A stretch of 46,275 nucleotides of DNA from IMG/VR virus record IMGVR_UViG_3300044841_000164, positions 1-46,275 of that record, one strand, 5' to 3'. The stretch is from a virus. Under the pieces are notes generated by a model, which was not told the DNA's origin, did no database searches, and was given only the letters and a program-made list of their open reading frames with translations. Below are positions 37,972-44,918 of the stretch, piece after piece (positions within the stretch are counted from its first letter, which is position 1; every line of letters starts with the position of its first letter). The translations under genes and the position numbers were made by a program.

Positions 37972-38205
37972 TTAGCTTTCGCTGTCTATCGTCGAGCTGT
38001 TGGCGCCAGTCGGCGCCGCTTCGGTTTGGTGAAACTGCGCCAGACGGGCGCGGGTTCCTTCCAACTGCGCAATCATCTCGCCCACTGCGGGATCGTCGTG
38101 TGGCAATTTCAACGCTTCAATCAGCGTGTCGATGCGCTTCTCTACGTCGGCCTCGGCGGTAGCAACCTCTTGCACCGCCGACTTAAGGTCTTCAATCTGA
38201 CTCAT
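37972..38205 (-). CDS. Soluble coiled-coil protein from internal start (short form)
   Basis: The in-frame ATG at 38205 (residue 100 of the long form) follows AAAGGAGG with 7 nt spacing, a near-perfect Shine-Dalgarno. The 77-aa product (SQIEDLKSAVQEVATAEADV..) is of a type frequently seen as a free-standing small phage protein. The short form would lack both membrane helices and could pair with the long form. Confidence 0.6.
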   Translation of the reverse strand: MSQIEDLKSAVQEVATAEADVEKRIDTLIEALKLPHDDPAVGEMIAQLEGTRARLAQFHQTEAAPTGANSSTIDSES

Positions 38206-38502
38206 GAGTTGTCCTCCTTTCTTTTCGAGTTCGAGTAAGACTTCGTAAGTCCAGCTCTGCCTCTCAACCGCTTCGAGCAGCCGCACCTGAATCAACACGC
38301 CTTGCCTGGTAAGTTGCCGGGCCGCGCGGGTGGCGCGCAGCAGCAGGACGACGGCGACGATAGCGAGCAGCCAGGTTTGTTTACTGAGCGGCACGGACAG
38401 GAAGAGATTGGCGGCGAGCCCGGTGACGGCTATCAGCACCACCGCTGCGGGCCATCCCAGCCACCGGCCGATGCGCTCTAATGTCGTAACGGGTGTTCGC
38501 AC
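37972..38502 (-). CDS. Membrane coiled-coil protein (long form)
   Basis: This 176-aa protein has two membrane helices at about 15-35 (WPAAVVLIAVTGLAANLFLS) and 41-56 (KQTWLLAIVAVVLLLR), then a helical linker (VLIQVRLLEAVERQSWTYEV) and a coiled coil (SQIEDLKSAVQEVATAEADV, EKRIDTLIEALK). The second half is preceded by its own ribosome site and can be made alone. The architecture recalls paired-start phage membrane proteins. Specific function unknown. Confidence 0.6.
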   Translation of the reverse strand: MRTPVTTLERIGRWLGWPAAVVLIAVTGLAANLFLSVPLSKQTWLLAIVAVVLLLRATRAARQLTRQGVLIQVRLLEAVERQSWTYEVLLELEKKGGQLMSQIEDLKSAVQEVATAEADVEKRIDTLIEALKLPHDDPAVGEMIAQLEGTRARLAQFHQTEAAPTGANSSTIDSES

Positions 38503-38505
38503 TGA

Positions 38506-38745
38506 TTAGAGCCTTCCCTTTTCCCGGGCATTGGCCTCGCGCCGGTCCCAGTAGCTTTGCGGCGGGTAGCTGCCTGTGATGTCAGTGCCGCAGGGCGCGC
38601 AGTAGTTGTTCTCACCGCGTGGCGCCTTCGGTAGCCAGAGAATGTGCGCGCCCCGCGCCAGCACGTCGCTGCACTCGGCACATTCGCCTTGAAAGAGCGA
38701 GATAATCCACACGTGCGTGCGGTCTTCGGTTGCTGCGTTGGTCAT
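38506..38745 (-). CDS. Small zinc-binding protein
   Basis: This 79-aa protein has a four-cysteine set (GECAECSDVLARGAHILW, then NNYCAPCGTDITGS), CxxC...CxxC, as in small zinc-ribbon proteins. The next gene begins 5 bp upstream. A nucleic acid or protein contact role is likely but unspecified. Confidence 0.6.
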   Translation of the reverse strand: MTNAATEDRTHVWIISLFQGECAECSDVLARGAHILWLPKAPRGENNYCAPCGTDITGSYPPQSYWDRREANAREKGRL

Positions 38746-38750
38746 GGGGA

Positions 38751-39050
38751 CTATTGGCCCTCGTTAGCGATCGCGGAGTTAATGGCCATGCGCGCTTCAC
38801 TGAGTTTCCGCAGCGCGTGAGTCTTGCCCGGGCCGTCAGGAATGAGGTCGTAAGTGTTCTCGATGAGACCGACGAATGCGCGCGTCACGGCGCCGTACTT
38901 CGGCCGGGTGTCTTCGTTGGGAGGTTTATAGTGGAAGTGCTGGATTGCCCCAGCCTTAGTGCGGAAGTCAGCAGGCTTATCTGAAGCCTCAACCTTCGCT
39001 TGCTCCCTGATTTGTCTTCCGAACATTCCGTCCGTGCGGTGACTACTCAT
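38751..39050 (-). CDS. Acb2/Tad1 hairpin-like protein (candidate anti-CBASS sponge)
   Basis: In this 99-aa protein the C-terminal half (FHYKPPNEDTRPKYGAVTRA, FVGLIENTYDLIPDGPGKTH, ALRKLSEARMAINSAIANEG) follows the pattern of the Acb2/Tad1 hairpin family: a helix ending in LIPDGxxK, then A..KL.EA...N.AIA. Acb2 proteins are about 90-100 aa phage proteins that bind cyclic oligonucleotides and block CBASS or Thoeris signals. Here it is the second leftward early gene, as expected for an anti-defence factor. AGGAGAGGAAGGA precedes the ATG. The N-terminal 45 residues are extra or family-variable. Confidence 0.65.
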   Translation of the reverse strand: MSSHRTDGMFGRQIREQAKVEASDKPADFRTKAGAIQHFHYKPPNEDTRPKYGAVTRAFVGLIENTYDLIPDGPGKTHALRKLSEARMAINSAIANEGQ

Positions 39051-39240
39051 TCGGTCCTTCCTCTCCTAAAAAAATAAAACACTCGGCCGCATGCGTTGGG
39101 CCATTTCGGGTTTACACTGTCGGTCTCAACCTCTCTCCCTCAACGCTCTCCTGCTCCGGCTGAATGTCCCCAGGGATTCGGCAATGCGCGACAACCTAAC
39201 CCGACGCCCACCTGACAGGATCGGCTCGACGTGTGTCCGG

Positions 39241-39468
39241 CTACGCTGCCGCCTCGACCTGGGCCAACCTCTCAAGCATCAACTTCTTCCCGGCCTCCGC
39301 GTTCGAAGGCTCGAACTCCGCGCTACGCTTGTATGCAAGGAACCTTTCTTTATCCGGCCCTACAAGTTGCACTTGCACGATGACCGTATCCTTGTCGGTC
39401 GAAGCGGAGCCTGCCTGCTGCTGGGTTTTGTTACGCACATGGCCGCTTATAAGCATTCGTTTAGACAT
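39241..39468 (-). CDS. Small early protein, unknown
   Basis: This 75-aa protein uses the ATG at 39468, which has GGGAG upstream; earlier codons would run through the promoter. The sequence (MSKRMLISGHVRNKTQQQ, TVIVQVQLVGPDKERFLAYK) suggests a small beta-rich or ribbon-helix protein. It is the first gene left of the repressor promoter, the place of Cro-like or other immediate-early genes. No family recognised. A 190-bp gap (39051-39240) follows, in which I see no gene. Confidence 0.55.
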   Translation of the reverse strand: MSKRMLISGHVRNKTQQQAGSASTDKDTVIVQVQLVGPDKERFLAYKRSAEFEPSNAEAGKKLMLERLAQVEAAA

Positions 39469-39539
39469 ATGTTCATCTTCTCCCTCAAGGGTAATCACTT
39501 TACTCGGCTGTGTCCCTATTATATTCGGGAACGGCGCGG

Positions 39540-39569
39540 ATACTACACCCGGGCGAATTCGCCTGTCAA
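39540..39569 (-). promoter_or_regulatory. Leftward early promoter with 12-bp operator palindrome
   Basis: On the minus strand TTGACA (39569-39564), 18 bp, then TAGTAT (39545-39540). The spacer contains the perfect palindrome GGCGAATTCGCC at 39552-39563, touching the -35 box. A TATAAT also occurs at 39523-39518. Confidence 0.6.
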
Positions 39570-39598
39570 TCATTATTTTGATTATTGTAATTAGAGTC
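39564..39598 (+). promoter_or_regulatory. Possible repressor promoter, near-leaderless
   Basis: Rightward TGTCAA (39564-39569) and TGTAAT (39586-39591) with 16-bp spacing; the repressor ATG at 39599 is only 7 bp past the -10. The -35 region is shared with the leftward promoter. Confidence 0.4.
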
Positions 39599-40036
39599 AT
39601 GACTATGCTAGTCTCCGATTATGTTAGCGTTCTTCTTGTGGATAGTAAGGTCTCCCTGGGTGGGTATGTTCGCGCGGCGCGCAACGCGGCCCGTGTCTCG
39701 GCGAAGGAGGTCGCCAGGCGGAGCGGCGGCCAGATTTCAGAGGCCTACGTTTGGCGCATCGAGAACGGTCTCAGTAAAAACCCGACTCCTAAAATGCTGC
39801 GCGCTTTAGCCAGGGGTCTGCAAGTGTCAGAAGAAGAGGTGTTCATAATCGCCCGGGGCAAGTCGCTTCAGGAGCCCTCAGCAGTTGAAAGCCAGCTACT
39901 GACTTTTTTCCGCCAGTTGCCCCTCGAGCGTCAGGAAGACGTGATGCGTTTCGTGCGCGGATTGCACCAGGCGCACGCCATCAAAGAGGTGGTCCATGAG
40001 AAGAAAAAGCCACTTAAGATGCGGCGCGTTAGCTAG
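39599..40036 (+). CDS. XRE-family repressor (CI-like)
   Basis: This 145-aa protein has an XRE helix-turn-helix in residues 20-80 (GGYVRAARNAARVSAKEVAR, RSGGQISEAYVWRIENGLSK, TPKMLRALARGLQVSEEEVF). The C-terminal part is short and helical (LLTFFRQLPLERQEDVMRFV), without a LexA/CI autoprotease or ImmA peptidase motif. It is divergent from the leftward early genes, so it is the likely immunity repressor. How induction occurs without autoproteolysis is unclear; an antirepressor is possible. ATG at 39599 or 39605. Confidence 0.75.
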   Translation: MTMLVSDYVSVLLVDSKVSLGGYVRAARNAARVSAKEVARRSGGQISEAYVWRIENGLSKNPTPKMLRALARGLQVSEEEVFIIARGKSLQEPSAVESQLLTFFRQLPLERQEDVMRFVRGLHQAHAIKEVVHEKKKPLKMRRVS

Positions 40037-40547
40037 CGGAGTTGTTTGCGCGCTCGCTGGCGCCGCCAGCGCACAGGTCCCAGTCTGCGCTCCCGGCACA
40101 CTCGCCCCGGCCAATGGTTGCATCTCGAGCGAATACGATCGCTTCGAAAATAAAGAGACCGTCGCGGTGCAGATGCGCGTCATTGGCGAGGAGAAGGGCG
40201 AGCGTGTCTACCTGGCGATGATGGGCCAACACGCGGACCTGAAGAGCAAGCCGGCTGATATTGTCGTCACGATCAACGCCCTCAGTCCTTACGATTTCAT
40301 GTTCTCCGGAGACTGCACGCTTAACGTCATCGCTGACCAACAACGGTTCCGCGTCGACACGCGCAAACTTTCCCAGGAGCAACTCGCCACCTATAGCTAC
40401 GGGCAATCTTTCGCCGGCCGCTTCGAGTTTTCAGACTTCGCCGCAATCGTGCGCGCGGACGACGTCGAGATGCGGTTCTGTGGGGTCGAGTTTAAGTTGA
40501 CGCCGGCGCAGACCGGACGAATGAGAGATTTTCTGAAACGGTTTTGA
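39996..40547 (+). CDS. Secreted protein co-transcribed with repressor
   Basis: This 183-aa protein starts with a signal peptide (CGALASGVVCALAGAASAQ) and a likely signal peptidase I cut after ASA. The mature part has four cysteines in two pairs (VCAPGTLAPANGC; GDCTLN.. RFCGVEF), so disulfides are likely. It overlaps the repressor gene by 41 bp and would be expressed in the lysogen. Such genes are typical lysogenic conversion factors (envelope protection or host phenotype). No family recognised. Confidence 0.65.
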   Translation: MRRKSHLRCGALASGVVCALAGAASAQVPVCAPGTLAPANGCISSEYDRFENKETVAVQMRVIGEEKGERVYLAMMGQHADLKSKPADIVVTINALSPYDFMFSGDCTLNVIADQQRFRVDTRKLSQEQLATYSYGQSFAGRFEFSDFAAIVRADDVEMRFCGVEFKLTPAQTGRMRDFLKRF

Positions 40548-40548
40548 G
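40532..40548. repeat. Dispersed palindrome, site 7
   Basis: TCTGAAACGGTTTTGAG; contains the TGA of the secreted protein gene. The weakest copy on the left arm, perfect on the right arm. Confidence 0.5.
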
Positions 40549-40558
40549 AGGTGACGTG

Positions 40559-41053
40559 ATGACCGACATTGATGATATTTCCTACGCCTGGCATCGAGTG
40601 ACCTTAGACCGTCCGGCCATTGGCGAGAGGGCTTTGATTTGGCATCCGGCTTACGGAGTCATGCTCGCTTATCGAGAGCGCACCCGAGAACGCGACGGCT
40701 TCTATGAAGCACACGATGGAGAACTCCGGATAATTGATTTTCCGATCACCTGGTGGATGCGGGAACCCGGTCGACCTGCCGGGGAAGTTGATCCCGCGGA
40801 CTATGCGCGCGTGAGCCCGGTAAAGCAGTTTTCGCAGATCGGGTTCGCGGGTCATTCGACCAGCACGACGGGTGAAGAGGTCGCCGAACAAACTGATAAA
40901 CTGACGGTTCAGGAGTGGGCCAAGAAAACCGGGCTAAGGACGTCAGACCGAGTTCCTCACGACCAGTTCATCATGATGGTCAACAACAGCGAGGGGGAGT
41001 CCGAGATCACGCGCCTCTTCTTCGGTCCCAACAAGCCCAATACTGAAAGCTAA
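40559..41053 (+). CDS. DUF551-like protein
   Basis: This 164-aa protein uses the ATG at 40559 (GAGAGGTG upstream); a TTG at 40544 is alternative. Residues 8-75 (AWHRVTLDRPAIGERALIWH.. GFYEAHDGELRIIDFPITWW) match the DUF551 pattern found in many phages, where a W..V....P..GE start leads to a ITxWM..P end. The C-terminal half is unrelated and helical (LTVQEWAKKTGLRTSDRVPH). Function of DUF551 is unknown. Confidence 0.6.
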   Translation: MTDIDDISYAWHRVTLDRPAIGERALIWHPAYGVMLAYRERTRERDGFYEAHDGELRIIDFPITWWMREPGRPAGEVDPADYARVSPVKQFSQIGFAGHSTSTTGEEVAEQTDKLTVQEWAKKTGLRTSDRVPHDQFIMMVNNSEGESEITRLFFGPNKPNTES

Positions 41054-41059
41054 CGCGCT

Positions 41060-42313
41060 GTGCCCCGAGGATCCAACGACGGTACTATCCGCCACGTCGA
41101 GGCCGTGACCGGTGAAGACGGCGACGTCATTACGCGCGAGCATTGGATCGTGCGTAAGCGGTATACCGACCTGAAGGGCCGACCGCTCGAGAAGAAGCGC
41201 ATCGGCTATTCAGCTACCGCCGCGCTACGACTCAAACGAAAAATCGAACGCGAGATCGAGGACGAACTTGCCGGTCTTCCCAAACCGAACCGCACCCGCA
41301 CTGTCTCCGACGTTATCGCCCACTGCAAGCTCCACCAGTTCAAACCCGCCGTGTACGCCGGCGGAGTGAAGATTGCCGGGCAACGGACCTGGCGCGCGAC
41401 CTGGAACGCGCTGAAGCCGGTGGAAAAACACTTCGGGAAGATGTCGATCGTGGAAGTCACGCACGAAGACCTCGTCGACTACAAGGAGGCGCGGTTGCAA
41501 ACACCGGTAGTCATCAAGCGGGTTCGCTACGACGTCAGGGACGGGAAGAGGGTTCGCGTCGAATACGTCGACACTCGGGCGCGTTCGTCTACGTCGGTGC
41601 ACCGGGAGCTCGCCTGGGCGCGCGTTGTCTTTTCAGTGGCACTCAGTAAGAAGTGGATAACCGAGCACCCCTTTGATCACGGGCGGCCGCTCATCCAGGC
41701 GTCGATCGAAAACAAACATTTGCGGATCGTTTCTTATCCGGAGCAGAGTCGACTGTTCGGCGCCTTCGACTCTGAAGGCAAACGCGCGCACCTTTCCTTC
41801 GCTGCAACTTTTGCGCTCGAGACTGGCATGCGGAAGATTGAGCAGTTTACTAATCTCGAGCGCGAGCGTGACGTTGACATCGACGGCCGACTGTTGTGGG
41901 CCACCAGCTACAAGGGGAATAAGATGATTCGCCGGCCAGTGCCAATTACGGAAGCGCTGCTGCCGCAGCTCGTCGCGCACCTCGCCTCGCACGACGGTCC
42001 CCGGGTGTTTGAGATATTGGATCCGAAGAAAGCTTTCGCGCATTCATGCGAGGAAGCAGGCATCGTCGGTGTCACTTGGCACTCGCTGCGCCACACTGCA
42101 ATCACTCGGATGGTCCACGTCTACAAGATTCCGCCGCTCGACGTGATGAAGATTGTCGGACACTCGAGCTGGAAGACGTTCTTCGAAACTTACGTCAACA
42201 TCGACGAGGATATGGTGCGCTCCATCGGCGCCGCGATCGACGCCGCGCGGGCGGCCGCGGTGGCGCCGCCGCTGGCTGCGATCGATAATCTCATTACCGA
42301 GGTTCCACAATGA
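41060..42313 (+). CDS. int: Tyrosine recombinase integrase
   Basis: A 417-aa phage integrase with a GTG start. An N-terminal arm-binding region is followed by a SAM-like core-binding domain (about 80-200). The catalytic set is complete: R258 (ETGMRKIE), K285 (YKGNK), H341 and R344 (HSLRHT), H368 (GHSSW) and nucleophile Y378 (ETYVN). It lies 149 bp from attR and points toward it, so it is the enzyme that recombined the tRNA-Lys core. Right-end location places attP beside int, as usual. Confidence 0.95.
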   Translation: MPRGSNDGTIRHVEAVTGEDGDVITREHWIVRKRYTDLKGRPLEKKRIGYSATAALRLKRKIEREIEDELAGLPKPNRTRTVSDVIAHCKLHQFKPAVYAGGVKIAGQRTWRATWNALKPVEKHFGKMSIVEVTHEDLVDYKEARLQTPVVIKRVRYDVRDGKRVRVEYVDTRARSSTSVHRELAWARVVFSVALSKKWITEHPFDHGRPLIQASIENKHLRIVSYPEQSRLFGAFDSEGKRAHLSFAATFALETGMRKIEQFTNLERERDVDIDGRLLWATSYKGNKMIRRPVPITEALLPQLVAHLASHDGPRVFEILDPKKAFAHSCEEAGIVGVTWHSLRHTAITRMVHVYKIPPLDVMKIVGHSSWKTFFETYVNIDEDMVRSIGAAIDAARAAAVAPPLAAIDNLITEVPQ

Positions 42314-42462
42314 GATTCCGCCCCTCCCGCTGCCCCTCCAAAACTGTAACGCTCTGCCCGCCGGTGCTGTTCGGTGACCTCTCCGGCTCGACGCTACGCT
42401 GAACTCACCTCGATATGATTGGCTCTGGCGCGTGATGAGGGCCATCGCGTGACCGGCACGAG

Positions 42463-42507
42463 TGACTCTTAATCAGCGGGTCGCAGGTTCGAGCCCTGCT
42501 CGGCTCA
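42463..42507 (+). repeat. attR: attR core (displaced tRNA-Lys 3' part)
   Basis: 45 bp identical to 347-391, followed by CCA at 42508-42510. It is the original host 3' end of tRNA-Lys, cut from its 5' part by integration. Confidence 0.95.
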
Positions 42508-42743
42508 CCATTACTTCTCAATAACTTACGCCCCTCCGCCAAATCCCTAAACCCAGCCTCAGTGTGGCTATAGTGTGCCAACTTTTCACTTCCGCCCAAA
42601 GAAATTGTAAACTAAGTAATTACCCACACTTCGACATTTATAGCAATCCCTCACATAGAAGCCATCAAAATCGGAGTACACCTTTAACCCCCAATTCAAC
42701 CATCGGCACATGACAACAATTCCAACTGTTTGAAGCAAAAAAA

Positions 42744-42790
42744 TGGTAGGCGCGTGGGGATTTGAATCCCAGAGAAGCATTCGCACCAGT
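42744..42790 (-). other. tRNA 3'-end remnant
   Basis: On the minus strand it reads GGGATTCAAATCCC followed by CACGCGCCTACCA: a degenerate T arm with an acceptor 3' strand and CCA. No matching 5' half is seen, so it is probably a leftover of an older integration or decay. Confidence 0.45.
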
Positions 42791-43003
42791 TCTATCCTAC
42801 GCAAAAAACCAATAAAACAATGGGTCGCGGTCGGAAAAGATGCGTTTATGTGCCTTATGCGACAGAGGTTTCCCGATGAATCTTGGCAAAATCTCGGCAA
42901 AATTCCTGGAGGCAGGAAATCACTGAAAATCTAGCTCGCTTAACAATTCAATATCAGCATCCTTCAGGCAAACTGTTCAAAAACAGTGCCCGCTTGGGTC
43001 AGT

Positions 43004-43035
43004 AATAGGAAGGACGCTCGGAAGTCCTTCCTATT
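43004..43035. other. Perfect 12-bp stem hairpin
   Basis: AATAGGAAGGAC, 8-nt loop, GTCCTTCCTATT. No T tract on either side. Could be a transcription-end hairpin or a mobile element footprint. Confidence 0.5.
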
Positions 43036-43193
43036 CTGATATTTACCGACATTTAACAAAACGCGTTGACGTGTTATTGACGCCACTTTTTGGCCCCTCA
43101 ATCGCACCATCCTTTAAGTCTCCGTGAACTCCGAGCTGATTTGGAAGCACTGAGGCAGTCCTCATAGACTCGATTCCAATCAAACGAGAATCG

Positions 43194-43412
43194 GTGAACG
43201 CAGATTCATTGGAGTTGATAACACAAAACAATTTCAAGAATGCCTTACGCTGTGTGGAGGTGGGTTTAAGTCTCAGAGCAACAGCCGTGTCACAAATTGT
43301 CCCGGATCCACTTGTAACGGCCCAGAACGTCGATGATATTCCTGGGCAATCGTTGCACTACCAAAGTGTGCCGTTAGGCTATATCCTGTGGCGGTCCTTG
43401 AACGACTTTTGA
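43194..43412 (+). CDS. Small hypothetical ORF in host flank
   Basis: This 72-aa ORF starts at ATG with moderate codon use (SLELITQNNFKNALRCVEVG, HYQSVPLGYILWRSLNDF). There is no clear ribosome site and no family. It may be a fragment of the decayed gene that follows or spurious. Confidence 0.25.
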   Translation: MNADSLELITQNNFKNALRCVEVGLSLRATAVSQIVPDPLVTAQNVDDIPGQSLHYQSVPLGYILWRSLNDF

Positions 43413-43485
43413 GTGTTAGCGAGGTTCAATATGCCGTTGTGCCATGATCCACTGGTTTCATTAAAATTCATTTGGTTTCAATGCC

Positions 43486-44417
43486 TTGCGTGTTCCGCGA
43501 AGTGACTATGTACCCGGCTCGGTGCTAATCCGGAGCGGCGATGGTGTAGTTTCCCTATTTGGCACAATAAAAGACGCGTTTGATGTTTCAGACGGTGTTT
43601 CGCTCGAAGTGACGAAAGCTGTCGGCGCAAGAGTCCGACACACCCTTTGACTCCACCATTGCCTATATATCCAACGGAGGGTTTAACGCAGCGATCCGTC
43701 ATGAGGAGCGCGCGGTCGCCGCGTGTATCTTTGCGGGAGTACCCCTAATTGCGTTCCGCGCTTGCCGCCTATTAGCCTCACGCATAGACCTCCGAACCGG
43801 GTTACCCGTATGTGATGAGGCTCAGCGCTTAGTAGTCTATCCGGAACCTCTTTCACTTGAACTTGAATGGCACAATCTAAAGGATTTTGCTCAACAAGCG
43901 AGGGATGACCTGTTCACCTTCGAGGAGACTGCGCCAACCGAAAATAATGAGCTTGCGACATTCCTTTTCGACATCTCCATGCGCTATGTTGCGATGCATG
44001 AGGCCATGCTTTGTTTTGGGACACGCAAGGTACTGTCAGCGGACGCTTGGCCTTGACGCCTTCACAGATGTTTCTGATGAGCGCAGAGAGTTGGATCCAG
44101 TTGTCAGTCAAACCTTAGAATTCATCGCTGATCGTCACACAATATCAGGGATCATGACGGACCTAGCCGAGGGACGGTTGTTTCATGAGTGGTGTATTAA
44201 TGCTCCTAGCGAAATTGAGCCTGAACCTGAGGTCTGGCGCCGCCGAGTAGCCATTTCCGCGTTGGCACTCATGTCAAAACTATGGAAGACGACTAGTTCC
44301 CAAGGCTTTGCCGATTTTTCACTTGCGTACCCGCATCCGTACGAGCGCATGGCTTGGATGATCTGCGGTCTCCATGAAATGTCAAAGGAACAGGCACGAT
44401 CGGACATAGATCGTTGA
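43486..44417 (+). pseudogene. Decayed host gene with several frameshifts
   Basis: Protein-like sequence is spread over successive frames. From about 43486 to 43650 it reads VPRSDYVPGSVLIRSGDGVV.. SDGVSLEVTKAV. From 43649 to 44056 it reads DSTIAYISNGGFNAAIRHEE.. VVYPEPLSLELEWHNLKDFA.. SMRYVAMHEAM. From about 44010 to 44417 it reads GHARYCQRTLGLDAFTDVSD.. HTISGIMTDLAEGRLFHEW.. PHPYERMAWMICGLHEMSK. Joining them gives one roughly 300-residue protein. At the last join HEAM is followed by a frame change and GHARYC, suggesting an original HExxH-like metal site. Inactive in this genome unless these are sequencing errors. Confidence 0.55.
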
Positions 44418-44918
44418 TTTGCTCTTAACCTCGCTACGTTGGAGCGCAACTTTACATCACCGGTTTCGTTCACTCCACTGATTCAAAGCGATCTGCTCAC
44501 TCTTAATGAGGGCGGAATCTCTCAGCTCAATCGAAGCTACGCGGTGGTTAGAGCAAAGGCCATTGATCTGCAAAAGAGCATATACAAAAACTACGGACCA
44601 TTCTATCCGGGAGTGTGACGCCAATGGCCATCAGGAAGCAGTCTTGAATCCTAATGATGGACGATGTTCACGTAGACTAGGTCGACGACCGCGTGGTCTG
44701 TGTAATTCTCTCGAAGACGAAGAGCGGCGCATGCGCAACCCAGAGGTCGCGGGTTCGAATCCCAGCTGCTCCAGCAATAACACTCCATATCGACATGGTT
44801 TATTGCACGGCTTCGTTCTCATCGGGAAAAATAAATTAGCAAAATCCCCGTCTCTTTTCGAAGGTAACACAGGTGAGCGTTTACAATCTGGGATGAATCA
44901 AACGGCAGGAGCCTTGCT
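44418..44918. other. Host gap with a second tRNA 3' remnant
   Basis: No convincing gene. At 44737-44774 the sequence AACCCAGAGGTCGCGGGTTCG.. followed by AATCCCAGCTGCTCCA looks like the variable region, T arm and acceptor 3' strand of a tRNA. Its 5' part is not recognisable. Confidence 0.45.

Larger units (their letters stand above)
42508..43193. other. Host flank without a convincing gene
   Basis: AT-rich compared with the prophage. Frames here are short and none has a good ribosome site plus protein-like sequence. It holds a tRNA 3' remnant (42744-42790) and a strong hairpin (43004-43035). Confidence 0.5.

Noticed and set aside
39091-39594. 167-aa forward frame across the early promoter region
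   Set aside because: Antisense to the small early gene and overlaps the divergent promoter; no support.
42586-42900. 104-aa reverse frame in the host flank
   Set aside because: Runs across the tRNA remnant in AT-rich DNA; no ribosome site and no family resemblance.
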